The notes: generated by a model not told the origin, from the sequence alone. A DNA stretch of 64,000 nucleotides from Proteus columbae (GCF_002777965.1 NZ_NGVR01000021.1:47690-111689); one strand, 5' to 3'. Shown: positions 1 to 9,136, counted from the first letter of the stretch. Numbers and translations: made by a program.

Positions 1-1321
1 CACCTAAATCTTTTTCTTCTTTTGCATAACCATTAATTGCCGATGTCAGAGAAAGAAATACCAACGTTTTCTTTTTATATTCCAATACAATGTCATTATT
101 TCTATCAACAAAATCATAGCGATTACCAGACATTAAACGCATCGCACGCACATTATCAGAATTGAGCTGTGAAGAAAGTGATTCGCCAAGGCGATATTGT
201 ATATTGAGATCGAACTTATTTTCGTTATTGTCGTTTAATCCAAAACGACGTTCAGCACCGAATGTAATTAAAGGTACGGGGGTATAATTTAATCCAGCAG
301 TATAAGCGTGAGGATTTTCTTGGCGATTATCTTTGCCAAATAAACCAACTTCTTTACCATAGTATTGTTCAAAAATTAATTTAGCACCTAATTGAGGATA
401 AGCCGGCAAATAACCTTCTGTTCTTATATCCCAACCATTAGCAGGACGTTCATTATAATCCATAACATCATCGGATGTTCGCCAGTTGGATAAGCGATGA
501 TAGTGGTTTGCACTCAGTTTAAAATAATCTCGCCACACTTCGGCACCCACACCAAATCGACTGTGATACCGACTTAAATCATAATCATAAAAAGCGTTAA
601 CACCGAGCATAAAGCGATCAGTAAAATAGCGGTAGCCAATGCCTTGATTGAACTGACTACGAGAATCTTTGCGGTGATAGCTGGTTTGTGAAAAAACTAA
701 ATTTTTCTCTTGATCATATAATGGAACTAATAGATCAGCGGAACTGCTCTCTAATGTGAAGTTTTTATCAGTTGAAAGAGAAACTCTTGCATGACCAAAT
801 TGGTTTAACCATTGTTCTATTTCAGCGTTGGCTTTGTTGGTAAGTTGGCTAATTGCATACAGTGTCCCATCGGTATCTTTATTTAATAAAGATGCGTTAT
901 TTACGACTAATTGTGCTAATTCCTCTCCATCAGTAGATATTTCAGGTAAATCTTTTTCATTAGCGTTTAACCATTTACCATGATGAGAAACTGTTTTCGG
1001 AATATTAAGGATAATTCCTTCTTTAATTTTTAATTTTCCCACTAAAGAGACATAATCTGGATTATCTTCAATTAATTTTGATAACTTGATATTGAATTTT
1101 TTAGCTATTGACTCAGGCGTATCATCTTTTTGAACTTGATAGTGATCTCTATTGATTGGTTTATTAATGGATTGATTTTCCTGTATATTCTCTTTAGCAA
1201 ATACATTGGAAGGTATTGTTGCAGAGATAGGAAAAGCAAACTGAATAAAGATATTTACCCATGCTACTTTTTTAGCTATCGCAGATAGCTGTGGTGTTAG
1301 CCCATATTTTGATATTGTCAT
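1..1321 (-). CDS. Inverse autotransporter (intimin/invasin-type adhesin), 3' end outside window
   Basis: An open frame runs leftward from an ATG at 1321 to the window edge (about 440 codons, no stop), so this is the N-terminal part only. It begins with a long basic/hydrophobic leader. A LysM-like segment follows at about residues 55-105 (YQVQKDDTPESIAKKF, then DNPDY), as expected for peptidoglycan binding in this family. The rest has the typical inverse-autotransporter beta-barrel signature: GIGYRYF, LGVNAFYDYDL, RFGVGAEVWRDYFKLSAN, NGWDIRTEGYLPAYPQLG. In this family the barrel sits in the outer membrane and exports the C-terminal Ig-like passenger, which would lie beyond position 1. The upstream GATGAG is a weak ribosome site. 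Family assignment is firm; the ligand cannot be inferred. Confidence 0.85.
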   Translation of the reverse strand, partial: MTISKYGLTPQLSAIAKKVAWVNIFIQFAFPISATIPSNVFAKENIQENQSINKPINRDHYQVQKDDTPESIAKKFNIKLSKLIEDNPDYVSLVGKLKIKEGIILNIPKTVSHHGKWLNANEKDLPEISTDGEELAQLVVNNASLLNKDTDGTLYAISQLTNKANAEIEQWLNQFGHARVSLSTDKNFTLESSSADLLVPLYDQEKNLVFSQTSYHRKDSRSQFNQGIGYRYFTDRFMLGVNAFYDYDLSRYHSRFGVGAEVWRDYFKLSANHYHRLSNWRTSDDVMDYNERPANGWDIRTEGYLPAYPQLGAKLIFEQYYGKEVGLFGKDNRQENPHAYTAGLNYTPVPLITFGAERRFGLNDNNENKFDLNIQYRLGESLSSQLNSDNVRAMRLMSGNRYDFVDRNNDIVLEYKKKTLVFLSLTSAINGYAKEEKDLG

Positions 1322-1526
1322 TTTAAAAGCTCATCGCAAATAAATAATGATGAGATTCTCTTATTTATATAGGTTTTCGATATCAAAAACTGAACTTGAA
1401 TTCATTAGTTTTTAGATATCTAAAAAAGTAGAGATTAAAAGTATAAAAAGAAAAGAGAGAAAAAAATAAATACTCAACTAGCGTTGAAAGAGAATAAGGC
1501 TCTTTTTAAGAAATATAATATGATTA
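1322..1526. other. AT-rich intergenic region upstream of the adhesin
   Basis: About 200 bases between the adhesin start and the dkgA terminator. It presumably carries the adhesin promoter, but no clear operator or convincing -35/-10 pair could be picked out. Confidence 0.4.
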
Positions 1527-1561
1527 AAAAAAGCCAGTATAAAATGTTTATACTGGCTTTT
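1527..1561 (-). terminator. Rho-independent terminator of yqhD-dkgA
   Basis: Inverted repeat GCCAGTATAAA-ATG-TTTATACTGGC with A-run and T-run flanks on either side. It lies 40 bases beyond the dkgA stop, so it ends the yqhD-dkgA transcript. Its symmetry means it could work in both directions. Confidence 0.85.
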
Positions 1562-1601
1562 GACATACAATTAACAATCACACATTAATCAGTTATTTCT
1601 A

Positions 1602-2435
1602 CTACGAGATATCAACAAAAACATCAGGATCAGGCCCTAAACGCTTTTTCTGATCAAGGGTTGTTATTTCCGCAACTTCCTCTTTTTCTAATTTAAAATC
1701 GAAAATGTGAAAGTTTTCTTCTATACGTGAAGGTGTGACAGATTTTGGAATAACCACAAGCCCACTATCTAAATGCCAACGTAAAACAATTTGTGCAGGA
1801 GTTTTATGGTATTTATCAGCCAGTTTTTGAATGATAGGCTGATTAAAAACACCTTCTCCCCCTTGTGCTAAGGGGCTCCAAGATTCGGTCACAATATTAT
1901 GTGTTGTGTTCCATGCTCTTAATGGTGCTTGTTGCATCAAAGGGTGAATTTCAATCTGATTAATGACAGGGGTAACACCTGTTTCTGTAATGATACGTTC
2001 AAGATGTTCTTCTTTAAAATTACAGACACCAATACTTTTTACCAAGCCTTCTTTTTGCAAAATAATCATCTGCTTCCAAGCTTCAACATAAAGCTCGCGT
2101 GAAGGGACTGGCCAATGCATTAAATAGAGATCAATATAATCAAGTTGCAAACGCTGGAGACTTTCTAATACAGCACCTCGAGCATGAGTTTGATCGTTGT
2201 TCCATAATTTGGTGGTGATAAAAAGTTCATCACGAGGAACCGTAATCTGTTTTAGCGCTTTACCAACACCTTCTTCATTGTGGTAAATGGCTGCTGTATC
2301 AAAAAGGCGATAGCCAGTATCAAGTGCGTGATGAATCGCTTTAACAACTTGATGATTATCTGCTTGCCAAACACCCAGCCCAAGTTGAGGGATGGCATTT
2401 CCATCAGATAGCTTGATCAGTTTAGGTTTATCCAT
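1602..2435 (-). CDS. dkgA: 2,5-diketo-D-gluconate / methylglyoxal reductase (aldo-keto reductase)
   Basis: A 277-residue soluble NADPH-dependent aldo-keto reductase. The family motifs are present: the catalytic Asp and Tyr in LFDTAAIYHNEEGVG, the catalytic Lys in TTKLWNND, the catalytic His in YLMHWPVP, and the cofactor motif VIPKSVTPSRI. The protein closely resembles E. coli DkgA (YqhE) and, as there, follows yqhD. Known substrates of the family are 2,5-diketogluconate, methylglyoxal and other small aldehydes. A TTG-initiated frame could begin at 2447, but the ATG at 2435 is chosen because GGAG lies eight bases before it and the product then aligns with the family N-terminus. Confidence 0.93.
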   Translation of the reverse strand: MDKPKLIKLSDGNAIPQLGLGVWQADNHQVVKAIHHALDTGYRLFDTAAIYHNEEGVGKALKQITVPRDELFITTKLWNNDQTHARGAVLESLQRLQLDYIDLYLMHWPVPSRELYVEAWKQMIILQKEGLVKSIGVCNFKEEHLERIITETGVTPVINQIEIHPLMQQAPLRAWNTTHNIVTESWSPLAQGGEGVFNQPIIQKLADKYHKTPAQIVLRWHLDSGLVVIPKSVTPSRIEENFHIFDFKLEKEEVAEITTLDQKKRLGPDPDVFVDIS

Positions 2436-2463
2436 TTCTGTCTCCAAAGTCGCATTAAAGTAC

Positions 2464-3621
2464 TTAGAGTGCCGCAGTATAAATACGTTGACTGACTTCT
2501 AATGTGATATCTTGATGCTCGCCTAGTGCGGTTTGTCCATGCTCTTCTAATTTCCGCACTAAAGCTGGAATATCTTCTTCAGTGATTTTGAAATCAGCCA
2601 GTCGAGTTCTAAGTCCCATTAATTCAAAGAATTTTCGAGTTTCATTAATCGCAGTTTCAATTTTAAAAGCGTCAGAACCTTGGTTTATACCCCAAACTTT
2701 TTGTGCATATTGGATTAACTTCTCATATTTAGCCTGCCGTTTTTCATTTAATAGAGCAGGTAAAACGATGGCGAGAGTTTGTGCATGATCAAGCCCGTGT
2801 AATGCCGTGAGTTCGTGGCCTAATGCATGCGTAGCCCAATCTTGAGGAACACCAACACCAAGGATACCATTAAGGGCTTGTGATGCTGTCCACATTATAT
2901 TAGCACGGATATCATAGTCTGTAGGTGATGTCAGCGCTTTTGGCCCTTGATCAATTAAAATACGTAAAAGACCTTCTGCATATTCATCTTGTACACGAGC
3001 ATTCACTGGATAAGTGAGATATTGCTCTAAGATATGAATAAAAGCATCAACAACACCATTAGCGGTTTGTCTTGGTGGCAAAGAATAGGTGGTTGTTGGA
3101 TCTAAAATAGCGCAATGAGGGTAAACATGAGGGCTGGCAAAACTTTGTTTATCCATTGTCTGTTTTTTACTTATCACCGAAAAACTGTTGGTTTCTGTTC
3201 CTGTTGCAGGAAGTGTTAGTACACAACTTAAAGGCAGCGCTTTTTCAATGACTTTTCCACGACTGGTTACAATTTCCCATGGTTCACCTTGATAAGGAAT
3301 TGCTGCTGCAATAAATTTTGTTCCGTCAATGACGGAACCACCGCCTACGGCCAATAAATGAGTAATACCATGATATCTAGCATAAGAAACGGCTTTCATT
3401 AATGTTTCATAGGAAGGATTCGGCTCAATACCGCCAAATTCATGAATTTGATGGCCAGGGAGTGCCGTATAGATTTGATCTAAAACGCCGTTGCGTTTAA
3501 TGCTGCCACCACCATAAGTCAGCAGAATTCTTTCATTTTTTCCGATTTCAGAACGTAGTTTTTCTATTTGCCCTTGACCAAAATGAAGGCGAGTGGGGGA
3601 GTAATAAGTAAAGTTTTGCAT
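2464..3621 (-). CDS. yqhD: NADPH-dependent aldehyde reductase YqhD
   Basis: 385 residues, against 387 in E. coli. It belongs to the iron-containing alcohol dehydrogenase superfamily and reduces short aldehydes, including lipid-peroxidation products and furans, with NADPH. Visible motifs are the nucleotide-binding LLAVGGGSVIDGTKF near residue 95 and the metal-ligand blocks NGVVDAFIHILEQY and ATHALGHELTALHGLDHAQ (Asp and His ligands). It is 28 bases upstream of dkgA and cotranscribed with it. In E. coli the AraC-type activator gene yqhC lies next to yqhD; no such gene is present here, so local control must differ. Confidence 0.95.
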   Translation of the reverse strand: MQNFTYYSPTRLHFGQGQIEKLRSEIGKNERILLTYGGGSIKRNGVLDQIYTALPGHQIHEFGGIEPNPSYETLMKAVSYARYHGITHLLAVGGGSVIDGTKFIAAAIPYQGEPWEIVTSRGKVIEKALPLSCVLTLPATGTETNSFSVISKKQTMDKQSFASPHVYPHCAILDPTTTYSLPPRQTANGVVDAFIHILEQYLTYPVNARVQDEYAEGLLRILIDQGPKALTSPTDYDIRANIMWTASQALNGILGVGVPQDWATHALGHELTALHGLDHAQTLAIVLPALLNEKRQAKYEKLIQYAQKVWGINQGSDAFKIETAINETRKFFELMGLRTRLADFKITEEDIPALVRKLEEHGQTALGEHQDITLEVSQRIYTAAL

Positions 3622-3801
3622 TTTGTATCCACCTTAATTTGATGTTATGCGGTATGACAATTAATCAGGAAAAAGTTTTTCGCTGTGTCTAGACGAAATA
3701 GCATGACATAACTATAACTGTAAGGTTGTAGAAATAGGAGATGAATTATTCCTCTTAATAACGACAACAATTCAAATTGTAGTTAATTTATAAGGAGTAA
3801 T

Positions 3802-4455
3802 ATGGAAAGTCATTATTTAACATTAAACCAAGAACATTGGGATAAACAAGCCGCAATGGAAAATCAGTGGTCTAAACCTGTAAGTGATGAAGAAATCATC
3901 GCTGCAAAACAAGGAAACTGGAAAGTCCATGATTTATCAGAAGGCCAATTAAGTAAAGACCATCAATTGGCACAAAAGCATCAGTTAGATTTAGTAACAG
4001 TTCAAGGTGATATGGCTGATTTAACCGCATTTGCTGATGAAAGTTTTGATATTGTTTTTCACCCTATCTCAAATTTATATGTACCGGATGTTAATCCCGT
4101 TTGGCAAGAGTGCTACCGTGTTTTGAAAAAAGGCGGTGTACTTATGGCGAGTTTTTATAATCCCGTTGTTTTTATTGATGATAGAGATCCGCAATTGCGT
4201 TCACAGGGATTAATAAGACCAACTTACCGCTTACCATATAGTGATCAAGGTTCACTACCTTCGGATATTCTGCAAGAAAAAGTCGCAAGAGGCGATGGAC
4301 TTGTATTTGGTCATTCTTTAACTGACCTTATTGGTGGGCAGCTAAAAGCGGGATTCTTATTACAAGATTTTGTTGAAGATTTTGCCCCTCATGCTCGTTT
4401 TCTCGTTGATAGTTATATACCAACGTTTATTGCGTCAAAAGCAATTAAGCTTTAA
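3802..4455 (+). CDS. Class I SAM-dependent methyltransferase with internal deletion of the SAM-binding loop
   Basis: 217 residues with a good ribosome site (AAGGAG). The N-terminus (SHYLTLNQEHWDKQA) and the part after residue 44 (DLSEGQLSKD, VQGDMADL, FDIVFHPISNLYVPDV, YRVLKKGGVLMASFYNP) match a known methyltransferase family that acts on small molecules. Between WKVH and DLSEGQL the protein jumps from the N-terminal helix straight to the acidic loop after beta-strand 2. About 40-45 residues containing the glycine-rich motif I, which contacts SAM, are absent. The frame is intact, so it is scored as a gene, but it is probably inactive. It is divergent from yqhD and occupies the place of yqhC in E. 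coli. Confidence 0.75.
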   Translation: MESHYLTLNQEHWDKQAAMENQWSKPVSDEEIIAAKQGNWKVHDLSEGQLSKDHQLAQKHQLDLVTVQGDMADLTAFADESFDIVFHPISNLYVPDVNPVWQECYRVLKKGGVLMASFYNPVVFIDDRDPQLRSQGLIRPTYRLPYSDQGSLPSDILQEKVARGDGLVFGHSLTDLIGGQLKAGFLLQDFVEDFAPHARFLVDSYIPTFIASKAIKL

Positions 4456-4574
4456 CGACAAACAGATTAAGGCAAAAAGATGACGGTGATAAATATCAAT
4501 GGATTTTTACTAAGATATTAAAAAGATAGGAGATAAGATAATGAACAACTGAACTTTTGAGATATTAGATAATT

Positions 4575-4616
4575 AAAAAACGCCATTATGATGATTAACA
4601 TAACGGCGTTTTTTTT
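4575..4616. terminator. Bidirectional terminator between the methyltransferase gene and yghB
   Basis: Stem CGCCATTATG / CATAACGGCG (one mismatch) flanked by A6 and T8. It lies between two convergent genes and can serve both. Confidence 0.85.
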
Positions 4617-4618
4617 AA

Positions 4619-5287
4619 TTATTTACTACTGGCGCTATTTTTACGATGGCGAATATACATCACAATCGAGCCAATTAAGCCCGCACTTAAGAGCAATACA
4701 GGCAATGTCATCAAGATATTCATGACAAGTGTTTCATGCTTTTGTACAAATGGGATCAGGTTTAGCACATAGCCTAAAGAAACAATAATCCCTACCCACA
4801 AGAAGCCACTTAACCAGTTAAATATTTGAAAGCGACGTTGTTGTAATTCTGATAAGCCAGCCAGAGTCGGTAATAATGTACGCACAAATCCAATAAAACG
4901 GCCTAGCAATAGCGCATACAAGCCTTGGCGATGAAAGAGATCATTTGCCTTATGATGATATTGCTCTGGTAATTGAGCCATCCAACGTTTAACCACTTTT
5001 GTATCACTTAGCCAACGGCCTTGTAAAAAGCCGAGCCAACTCCCAATACTAGCGGCAGTGCCTAATATAATGATAGTCGGGAAAAAGTGTAAAACACCTT
5101 TTGCAATTAAGGCACCGCAAAGAATAAGCAGTGTATCTCCTGGTAAAAATGCGGCGGGTAATACCCCGTTTTCCAGCATAATAATAACAAAAAGAACAAT
5201 ATAGATAACCCACAGCACATTTGGATTAGCTAACACCATATAATCGTGTTGCATTAGCGCGTGAATGATCTCTTTTAATGTACCCAT
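4619..5287 (-). CDS. yghB: DedA-family inner-membrane protein YghB
   Basis: 222 residues with several hydrophobic segments and the DedA/SNARE-associated core: ENGVLPAAFLPGDTLL, QGRWLSD, and GRFIGFVRTLLPTLAGLS with its essential arginines. YghB and its paralogue YqjA are inner-membrane transporters needed for envelope integrity, proton-motive-force maintenance and cell division in E. coli. The near-match of NLIPFVQKHE and the metC neighbour favour YghB over YqjA. It shares strand with metC, and a hairpin lies between them. Confidence 0.9.
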   Translation of the reverse strand: MGTLKEIIHALMQHDYMVLANPNVLWVIYIVLFVIIMLENGVLPAAFLPGDTLLILCGALIAKGVLHFFPTIIILGTAASIGSWLGFLQGRWLSDTKVVKRWMAQLPEQYHHKANDLFHRQGLYALLLGRFIGFVRTLLPTLAGLSELQQRRFQIFNWLSGFLWVGIIVSLGYVLNLIPFVQKHETLVMNILMTLPVLLLSAGLIGSIVMYIRHRKNSASSK

Positions 5288-5360
5288 TAGCGAACTCGCA
5301 TTAAAAAAGGACTTTATGTTCGCTATTCTAACGCAAAATAAAGAGAACAGTTTGATTTAA

Positions 5361-5380
5361 TCCCTGTGGAACCACAGGGA
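5361..5380. other. Perfect hairpin between metC and yghB
   Basis: TCCCTGTGG-AA-CCACAGGGA is a nine-pair stem. On the metC strand no T-run follows, so it is more likely an mRNA-processing or stability element, or a weak attenuator, than a full terminator. Confidence 0.5.
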
Positions 5381-5412
5381 TAGATTTTTTTTAATAAAAA
5401 ATTCATTCTTTA

Positions 5413-6603
5413 TTAAGAAATACGTAAAAAGGCTTGTTCAAGATCTTCAATAAGGTCATCTACATTTTCTAATCCAATATGAATGCGAAAGAGTGTTCCT
5501 GTAAATATTGGCTGAGTTTCATACTGACGCATTGCTTTAATATCATTAGGTTGATAACCCAAAATTAAAGATTCAAATCCTCCCCATGAAAACGCCATCT
5601 TAAATAATGAAAAATTATCTAAAAAAATCGCAAATTCTTCTGAGGTAAGTATTTTCTTCAAACTAAAAGAAAACAATCCGTTACTACCTGTAAAATCACG
5701 TTGGAAATATTCATGTCCTGGGCAAGAGGCTAAGGCAGGGTGAAAAACGTTATCAACTAAAGGATGTTGTTTTAACCAACGAGCAACTTCTAATGCACTT
5801 TGTTCGTGTTGTTTCATCCTGACTGGTAATGTTCTTAATCCTCTTGCCGTCATATAAGCTGTATCAGGATCAACACATTGGCCTAATAAATAAGTGTTTT
5901 CACGTAACTGCTCCCAGCAACGTTCATTAGCTACAGCAAAACCTAACATGCCATCAGAATGACCATTAATATATTTTGTGGCAGATTGGATTGAGATATC
6001 GGCACCCAATATTAGTGGTTTAAGTAGTAATCCTGCCGCCCAAGTGTTATCAATCATAATAATGATTTCAGGGTTGTATTGGCGAACTGAATTGACTATT
6101 TCTTGTAGATCTTGAATTTCCATCGTAATTGATCCCGGCGATTCAAGAAAAACGATTTTTGTTTCAGGACGTAGCAATTGGCTGATCTCTTTGCCGATTA
6201 AAGGATCAAAATAAGTCGTAGTCACTGAAAATTTACGTAAGATCTGATCACAAAAATTTTGAGTTGGATCGTAGGCAGAGCCTGTAACAAGAATATGAGC
6301 ACCTTGCTCAATAAATGCGAGTATAGATTGTGTAATAGCCGCTGCACCTGAAGGAAATAGTGCACAGCCTGCACCTTGCTCTAATTCAGTTAAAGCTTCT
6401 TGTAAGGCAAAATGTGTGGTTGTGCCTCGACGACCATAAAAAAGCGTACCTTCCGCTCGTTTTTTCGTTGCTTCACGTTTTTGTGCAACGGAATCAAAAA
6501 TAACGGATGATGTTCGTTGTATAATTGGATTTACTGCGCCTTGGGAATATTTTTTAGCTCGACCTGAAAGGAGGAGTGAGGTTTCTTGTTTTTTTAGCGT
6601 CAT
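5413..6603 (-). CDS. metC: Cystathionine beta-lyase
   Basis: 396 residues. It is a PLP enzyme of the Cys/Met-metabolism family that splits cystathionine to homocysteine, pyruvate and ammonia in methionine synthesis. Family features: [25 protein letters not shown], the PLP-binding Asp in MIDNTWAAG, and the Schiff-base lysine in [14 protein letters not shown] near residue 210. The neighbours yghB and exbB are the same as in E. coli, which supports MetC over MetB. It is transcribed away from exbB. Confidence 0.94.
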   Translation of the reverse strand: MTLKKQETSLLLSGRAKKYSQGAVNPIIQRTSSVIFDSVAQKREATKKRAEGTLFYGRRGTTTHFALQEALTELEQGAGCALFPSGAAAITQSILAFIEQGAHILVTGSAYDPTQNFCDQILRKFSVTTTYFDPLIGKEISQLLRPETKIVFLESPGSITMEIQDLQEIVNSVRQYNPEIIIMIDNTWAAGLLLKPLILGADISIQSATKYINGHSDGMLGFAVANERCWEQLRENTYLLGQCVDPDTAYMTARGLRTLPVRMKQHEQSALEVARWLKQHPLVDNVFHPALASCPGHEYFQRDFTGSNGLFSFSLKKILTSEEFAIFLDNFSLFKMAFSWGGFESLILGYQPNDIKAMRQYETQPIFTGTLFRIHIGLENVDDLIEDLEQAFLRIS

Positions 6604-6932
6604 CCTTAATACCTTCTTTTAATTGATGGTGTGTTTACCTCAAGTTAATGCATTTTTTGGATAAGTACAAAAGGCTTGCAAGGTAGTTGATAAAATTTCA
6701 CGTTACGTGAAAGAACGATAATTTGTCTTAAAAAGCGACAAATGAAAAAAAAATAGCCAAATAGTAATGATAATTACTATCAAAATGCTTCATGTTTGAT
6801 ATCATTTGAGCGTTTTCTCTTTCCTGATGGCAAACAGGATGATTGTAAGCGAACGATTTTGGGTAAGTAGTGGCGTAAAGATGTCATTACTGAATAAATA
6901 AATAGATAAAAAAGAGAGTAAAAGGCCAACTG
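6604..6932. promoter_or_regulatory. Divergent control region metC / exbB
   Basis: 329 bases. It holds the Fur-type box listed separately and a perfect small inverted repeat ATTTGTC-N9-GACAAAT at 6721-6743. No clear MetJ box (AGACGTCT repeats) was found for metC. Confidence 0.5.
6761..6780. promoter_or_regulatory. Fur-type operator upstream of exbBD
   Basis: ATAGTAAT-GATA-ATTACTAT is a perfect palindrome around the GATAAT core of the Fur consensus. It lies about 155 bases before exbB, whose family is iron-repressed by Fur. Confidence 0.75.
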
Positions 6933-7943
6933 ATGCGTAATTTGACAGCTTCTATTCTATTGGCAATCGGTCTGACAGGCTCTGCTTTTGCGGATACGAC
7001 TCCTGCCACACCAACTGAACAGCCAACTACTGCTGCCGTTTCTTCAACAGCTTCTACACCGGGAACTGCTACACCAACAACTACGACTTCTTCTACGACC
7101 TCTGCAACGGGTAATGAAGTAAAAGCAGTCGGTACTGAAACCACTAAGCCTGAAGGTGAAAATACACCTGTAACAACGGCTGAGAATTCAGAAAATGTAC
7201 CTTCAGCGACAGAAAATACACCATCAGAAGTACAACCTGAAATGGTTGCTGGTGGTGGATTCGCTGAAGATTTATCTGTAATGGGCATGTACCGTAATGC
7301 AGACTTAGTCGTTAAAAGTGTCATGATTGGCTTACTATTAGCCTCTATTGTAACTTGGGCACTATTTTTCGCGAAAGGAAGCTACTTGATTTCACTGCGT
7401 CGTCGCTTAAGAAATGAGACAGCTCAGTTAGTTGAAGCGAAATCACTTAATGATGCGTTAGCGATTAGCAAAAAATTTGGTAATAAGAGCGCAACCGCTG
7501 ATTTCTTTAATGATGCAGAATTAGAGCGTACTTATTCTCAAGAAAGTAAAGTGGCATCAGGTATTAAAGAGCGTGTTGAAATGCGTATGGAACGTCGCGT
7601 TGCAGCAATTATCCGTGAATTAGGCCGTGGTAATGGTTACTTAGCCACAATTGGTGCAATTTCTCCTTTTATCGGCCTTTTTGGTACGGTTTGGGGGATC
7701 ATGAATAGCTTCATTGGTATTGCACATTCTCAAACGACAAATCTTGCTGTTGTTGCACCAGGTATTGCAGAAGCGCTATTAGCAACCGCGATTGGTCTGA
7801 TTGCGGCAATTCCAGCGGTTATTATCTATAACATTTTTGCTCGTATGATCGCGGGTTATCGTGGTGAAATTGGTGATATCGCAACTGGTGTGGTGACATT
7901 AGTCAGCCGTGATTTAGATATTGAAAACAGCAAAGCAAGGTAA
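6933..7943 (+). CDS. exbB: ExbB, TonB energy-coupling proton channel subunit, with long N-terminal extension
   Basis: 336 residues; E. coli ExbB has 244. Residues from about 113 on match the family: DLSVMGMYRNADLVVKSVMIG (TM1), GRGNGYLATIGAISPFIGLFG (TM2), and AEALLATAIGLIAAIPA (TM3). With ExbD it forms the inner-membrane proton channel that powers TonB for siderophore, haem and B12 import. The extra N-terminus has a signal peptide ending SAFA-D at about residue 20, then about 90 residues rich in Thr, Pro, Ser and Ala that would lie in the periplasm. Similar extensions occur in ExbB of other genera. Confidence 0.95.
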   Translation: MRNLTASILLAIGLTGSAFADTTPATPTEQPTTAAVSSTASTPGTATPTTTTSSTTSATGNEVKAVGTETTKPEGENTPVTTAENSENVPSATENTPSEVQPEMVAGGGFAEDLSVMGMYRNADLVVKSVMIGLLLASIVTWALFFAKGSYLISLRRRLRNETAQLVEAKSLNDALAISKKFGNKSATADFFNDAELERTYSQESKVASGIKERVEMRMERRVAAIIRELGRGNGYLATIGAISPFIGLFGTVWGIMNSFIGIAHSQTTNLAVVAPGIAEALLATAIGLIAAIPAVIIYNIFARMIAGYRGEIGDIATGVVTLVSRDLDIENSKAR

Positions 7944-7949
7944 TGAATT

Positions 7950-8378
7950 ATGGCAATGCGTCTTGGTGATGATTCAGGTGATGATAATGAATTGCATGAT
8001 ATCAATGTGACGCCTTTTATTGATGTCATGTTGGTTCTACTCATTATCTTTATGGTGGCGGCACCTTTAGCTACTGTTGATATAAAAGTAAATTTACCCG
8101 CTTCAAGTGCTAAACCACAGCCTCGCCCTGAAAAGCCTGTTTATTTAACGATTAAGTCGGATAAACAAATTTTCATTGGTGAAGAGATGGTTACACATGA
8201 AACGATGGCGAATGTGTTAGATACCATGACACAAGCAAACAAAGAGACAACAATCTTTTTCCAAGCTGATAAAACGGTTGATTATGAAACGTTAATGGCA
8301 GCAATGGATTCGCTAAGAAAAGCGGGTTATCTCAAAGTTGGACTCGTGGGAATGGAAACCGTCTCTACTGGTGGTTAA
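7950..8378 (+). CDS. exbD: ExbD, TonB energy-coupling subunit
   Basis: 142 residues, six bases after exbB, so cotranscribed. It has one N-terminal membrane helix with the proton-relay aspartate (DINVTPFIDVMLVLLIIF), then a periplasmic domain. It forms the dimer within the ExbB pentamer. Confidence 0.96.
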   Translation: MAMRLGDDSGDDNELHDINVTPFIDVMLVLLIIFMVAAPLATVDIKVNLPASSAKPQPRPEKPVYLTIKSDKQIFIGEEMVTHETMANVLDTMTQANKETTIFFQADKTVDYETLMAAMDSLRKAGYLKVGLVGMETVSTGG

Positions 8379-8423
8379 ATTTTAGCAAATAAGCTATTTA
8401 TCTAAGTATTATTACGCTATTTT

Positions 8424-8472
8424 AAAAGCACTTTATTTGTCGTTGTGAAATGATGAATAAAGTGCTTTTTTG
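8424..8472 (+). terminator. Terminator of exbBD
   Basis: AAAAGCACTTTATT and AATAAAGTGCTTTTTT pair as a 14-bp stem with a roughly 17-base loop, followed by a T-run, 46 bases after exbD. Confidence 0.85.
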
Positions 8473-8818
8473 TTGTGTAGAAGAAATAGAGTTTATATTT
8501 TTATCGTTTTTAATAGTTATCGATATTATTAATAAAATTGAGTTAGAATAAAATTTAACTTTAGTATTAAATAATATTAATAATAGATAGATTAAGTTAC
8601 AGAATAAATAATTAATTAAGTTTATTGAGCAATAGTGGGCTGAATCAATTAATGCTAAGTAGATATCATTATTTAAACTCCTCTAACATTAATATTCATT
8701 AACTCTTCATTTTTTTTCATTTTTAGATCCGTTTAAGTCAACTTTTTAAAGTTAAATTTATCTATAACCTTGTGATTTATAATGTCTTTATGTGAATTTG
8801 ATTTAAGTGTAAAAAAGC

Positions 8819-8846
8819 TTGCGCAAAAAATCTTATTGGATATAAT
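8819..8846 (+). promoter_or_regulatory. Candidate sigma-70 promoter of an orphan transcript
   Basis: TTGCGC, a 16-base spacer, then a perfect TATAAT (8841-8846). The -35 match is only moderate. No coding gene follows for 1.4 kb. Confidence 0.4.
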
Positions 8847-8852
8847 GCACAC

Positions 8853-9136
8853 ACGTTACAAATTGAAATATTCTGTAACGTGTTATAACGCCTAATTTAT
8901 TTATTATCTAAGTTATCCGTATTTGGGTACTTATTTTTTTATTGCACCAGGTAGACCGTTGTTTTCAGTCATTCCAATTTCGGGTAAGTAGATTTTATTT
9001 ACTTATTCAAACCACTTCTTATCTTTGATAAGCAGTGAGTAAAATAAAACGTGAAAGGCAGAGAACTACACATAGCATTTTATTATTTTAATAAATTTAG
9101 AAGCCATAACATTTCGGTGTTATGGCTTTTTTATTT
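8853..9136 (+). ncRNA. Candidate small RNA, about 280 nt
   Basis: The interval between the TATAAT promoter and a classic terminator (9101-9136) holds no open frame of note. Near its 5' end is the inverted repeat ACACGTTACA-N13-TGTAACGTGT (8851-8883), which would fold into a strong first hairpin. It does not resemble the enteric small RNAs I can recall, including RyhB, Spot 42, GcvB, FnrS, OmrA/B and SgrS. It is inferred from signals alone. Confidence 0.35.
9101..9136 (+). terminator. Rho-independent terminator with no gene before it
   Basis: AAGCCATAACA-TTTCGG-TGTTATGGCTT followed by T6ATTTT: an 11-bp stem with a T-tail. It is more than 700 bases past exbD, whose own terminator is at 8424, so it must end another transcript. 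Confidence 0.8.

Noticed and set aside
6887..7324. Val/Ala-rich open frame antisense to the start of exbB
   Set aside because: It mirrors the Thr/Pro-rich codons of the ExbB extension; no start signal, low-complexity product.
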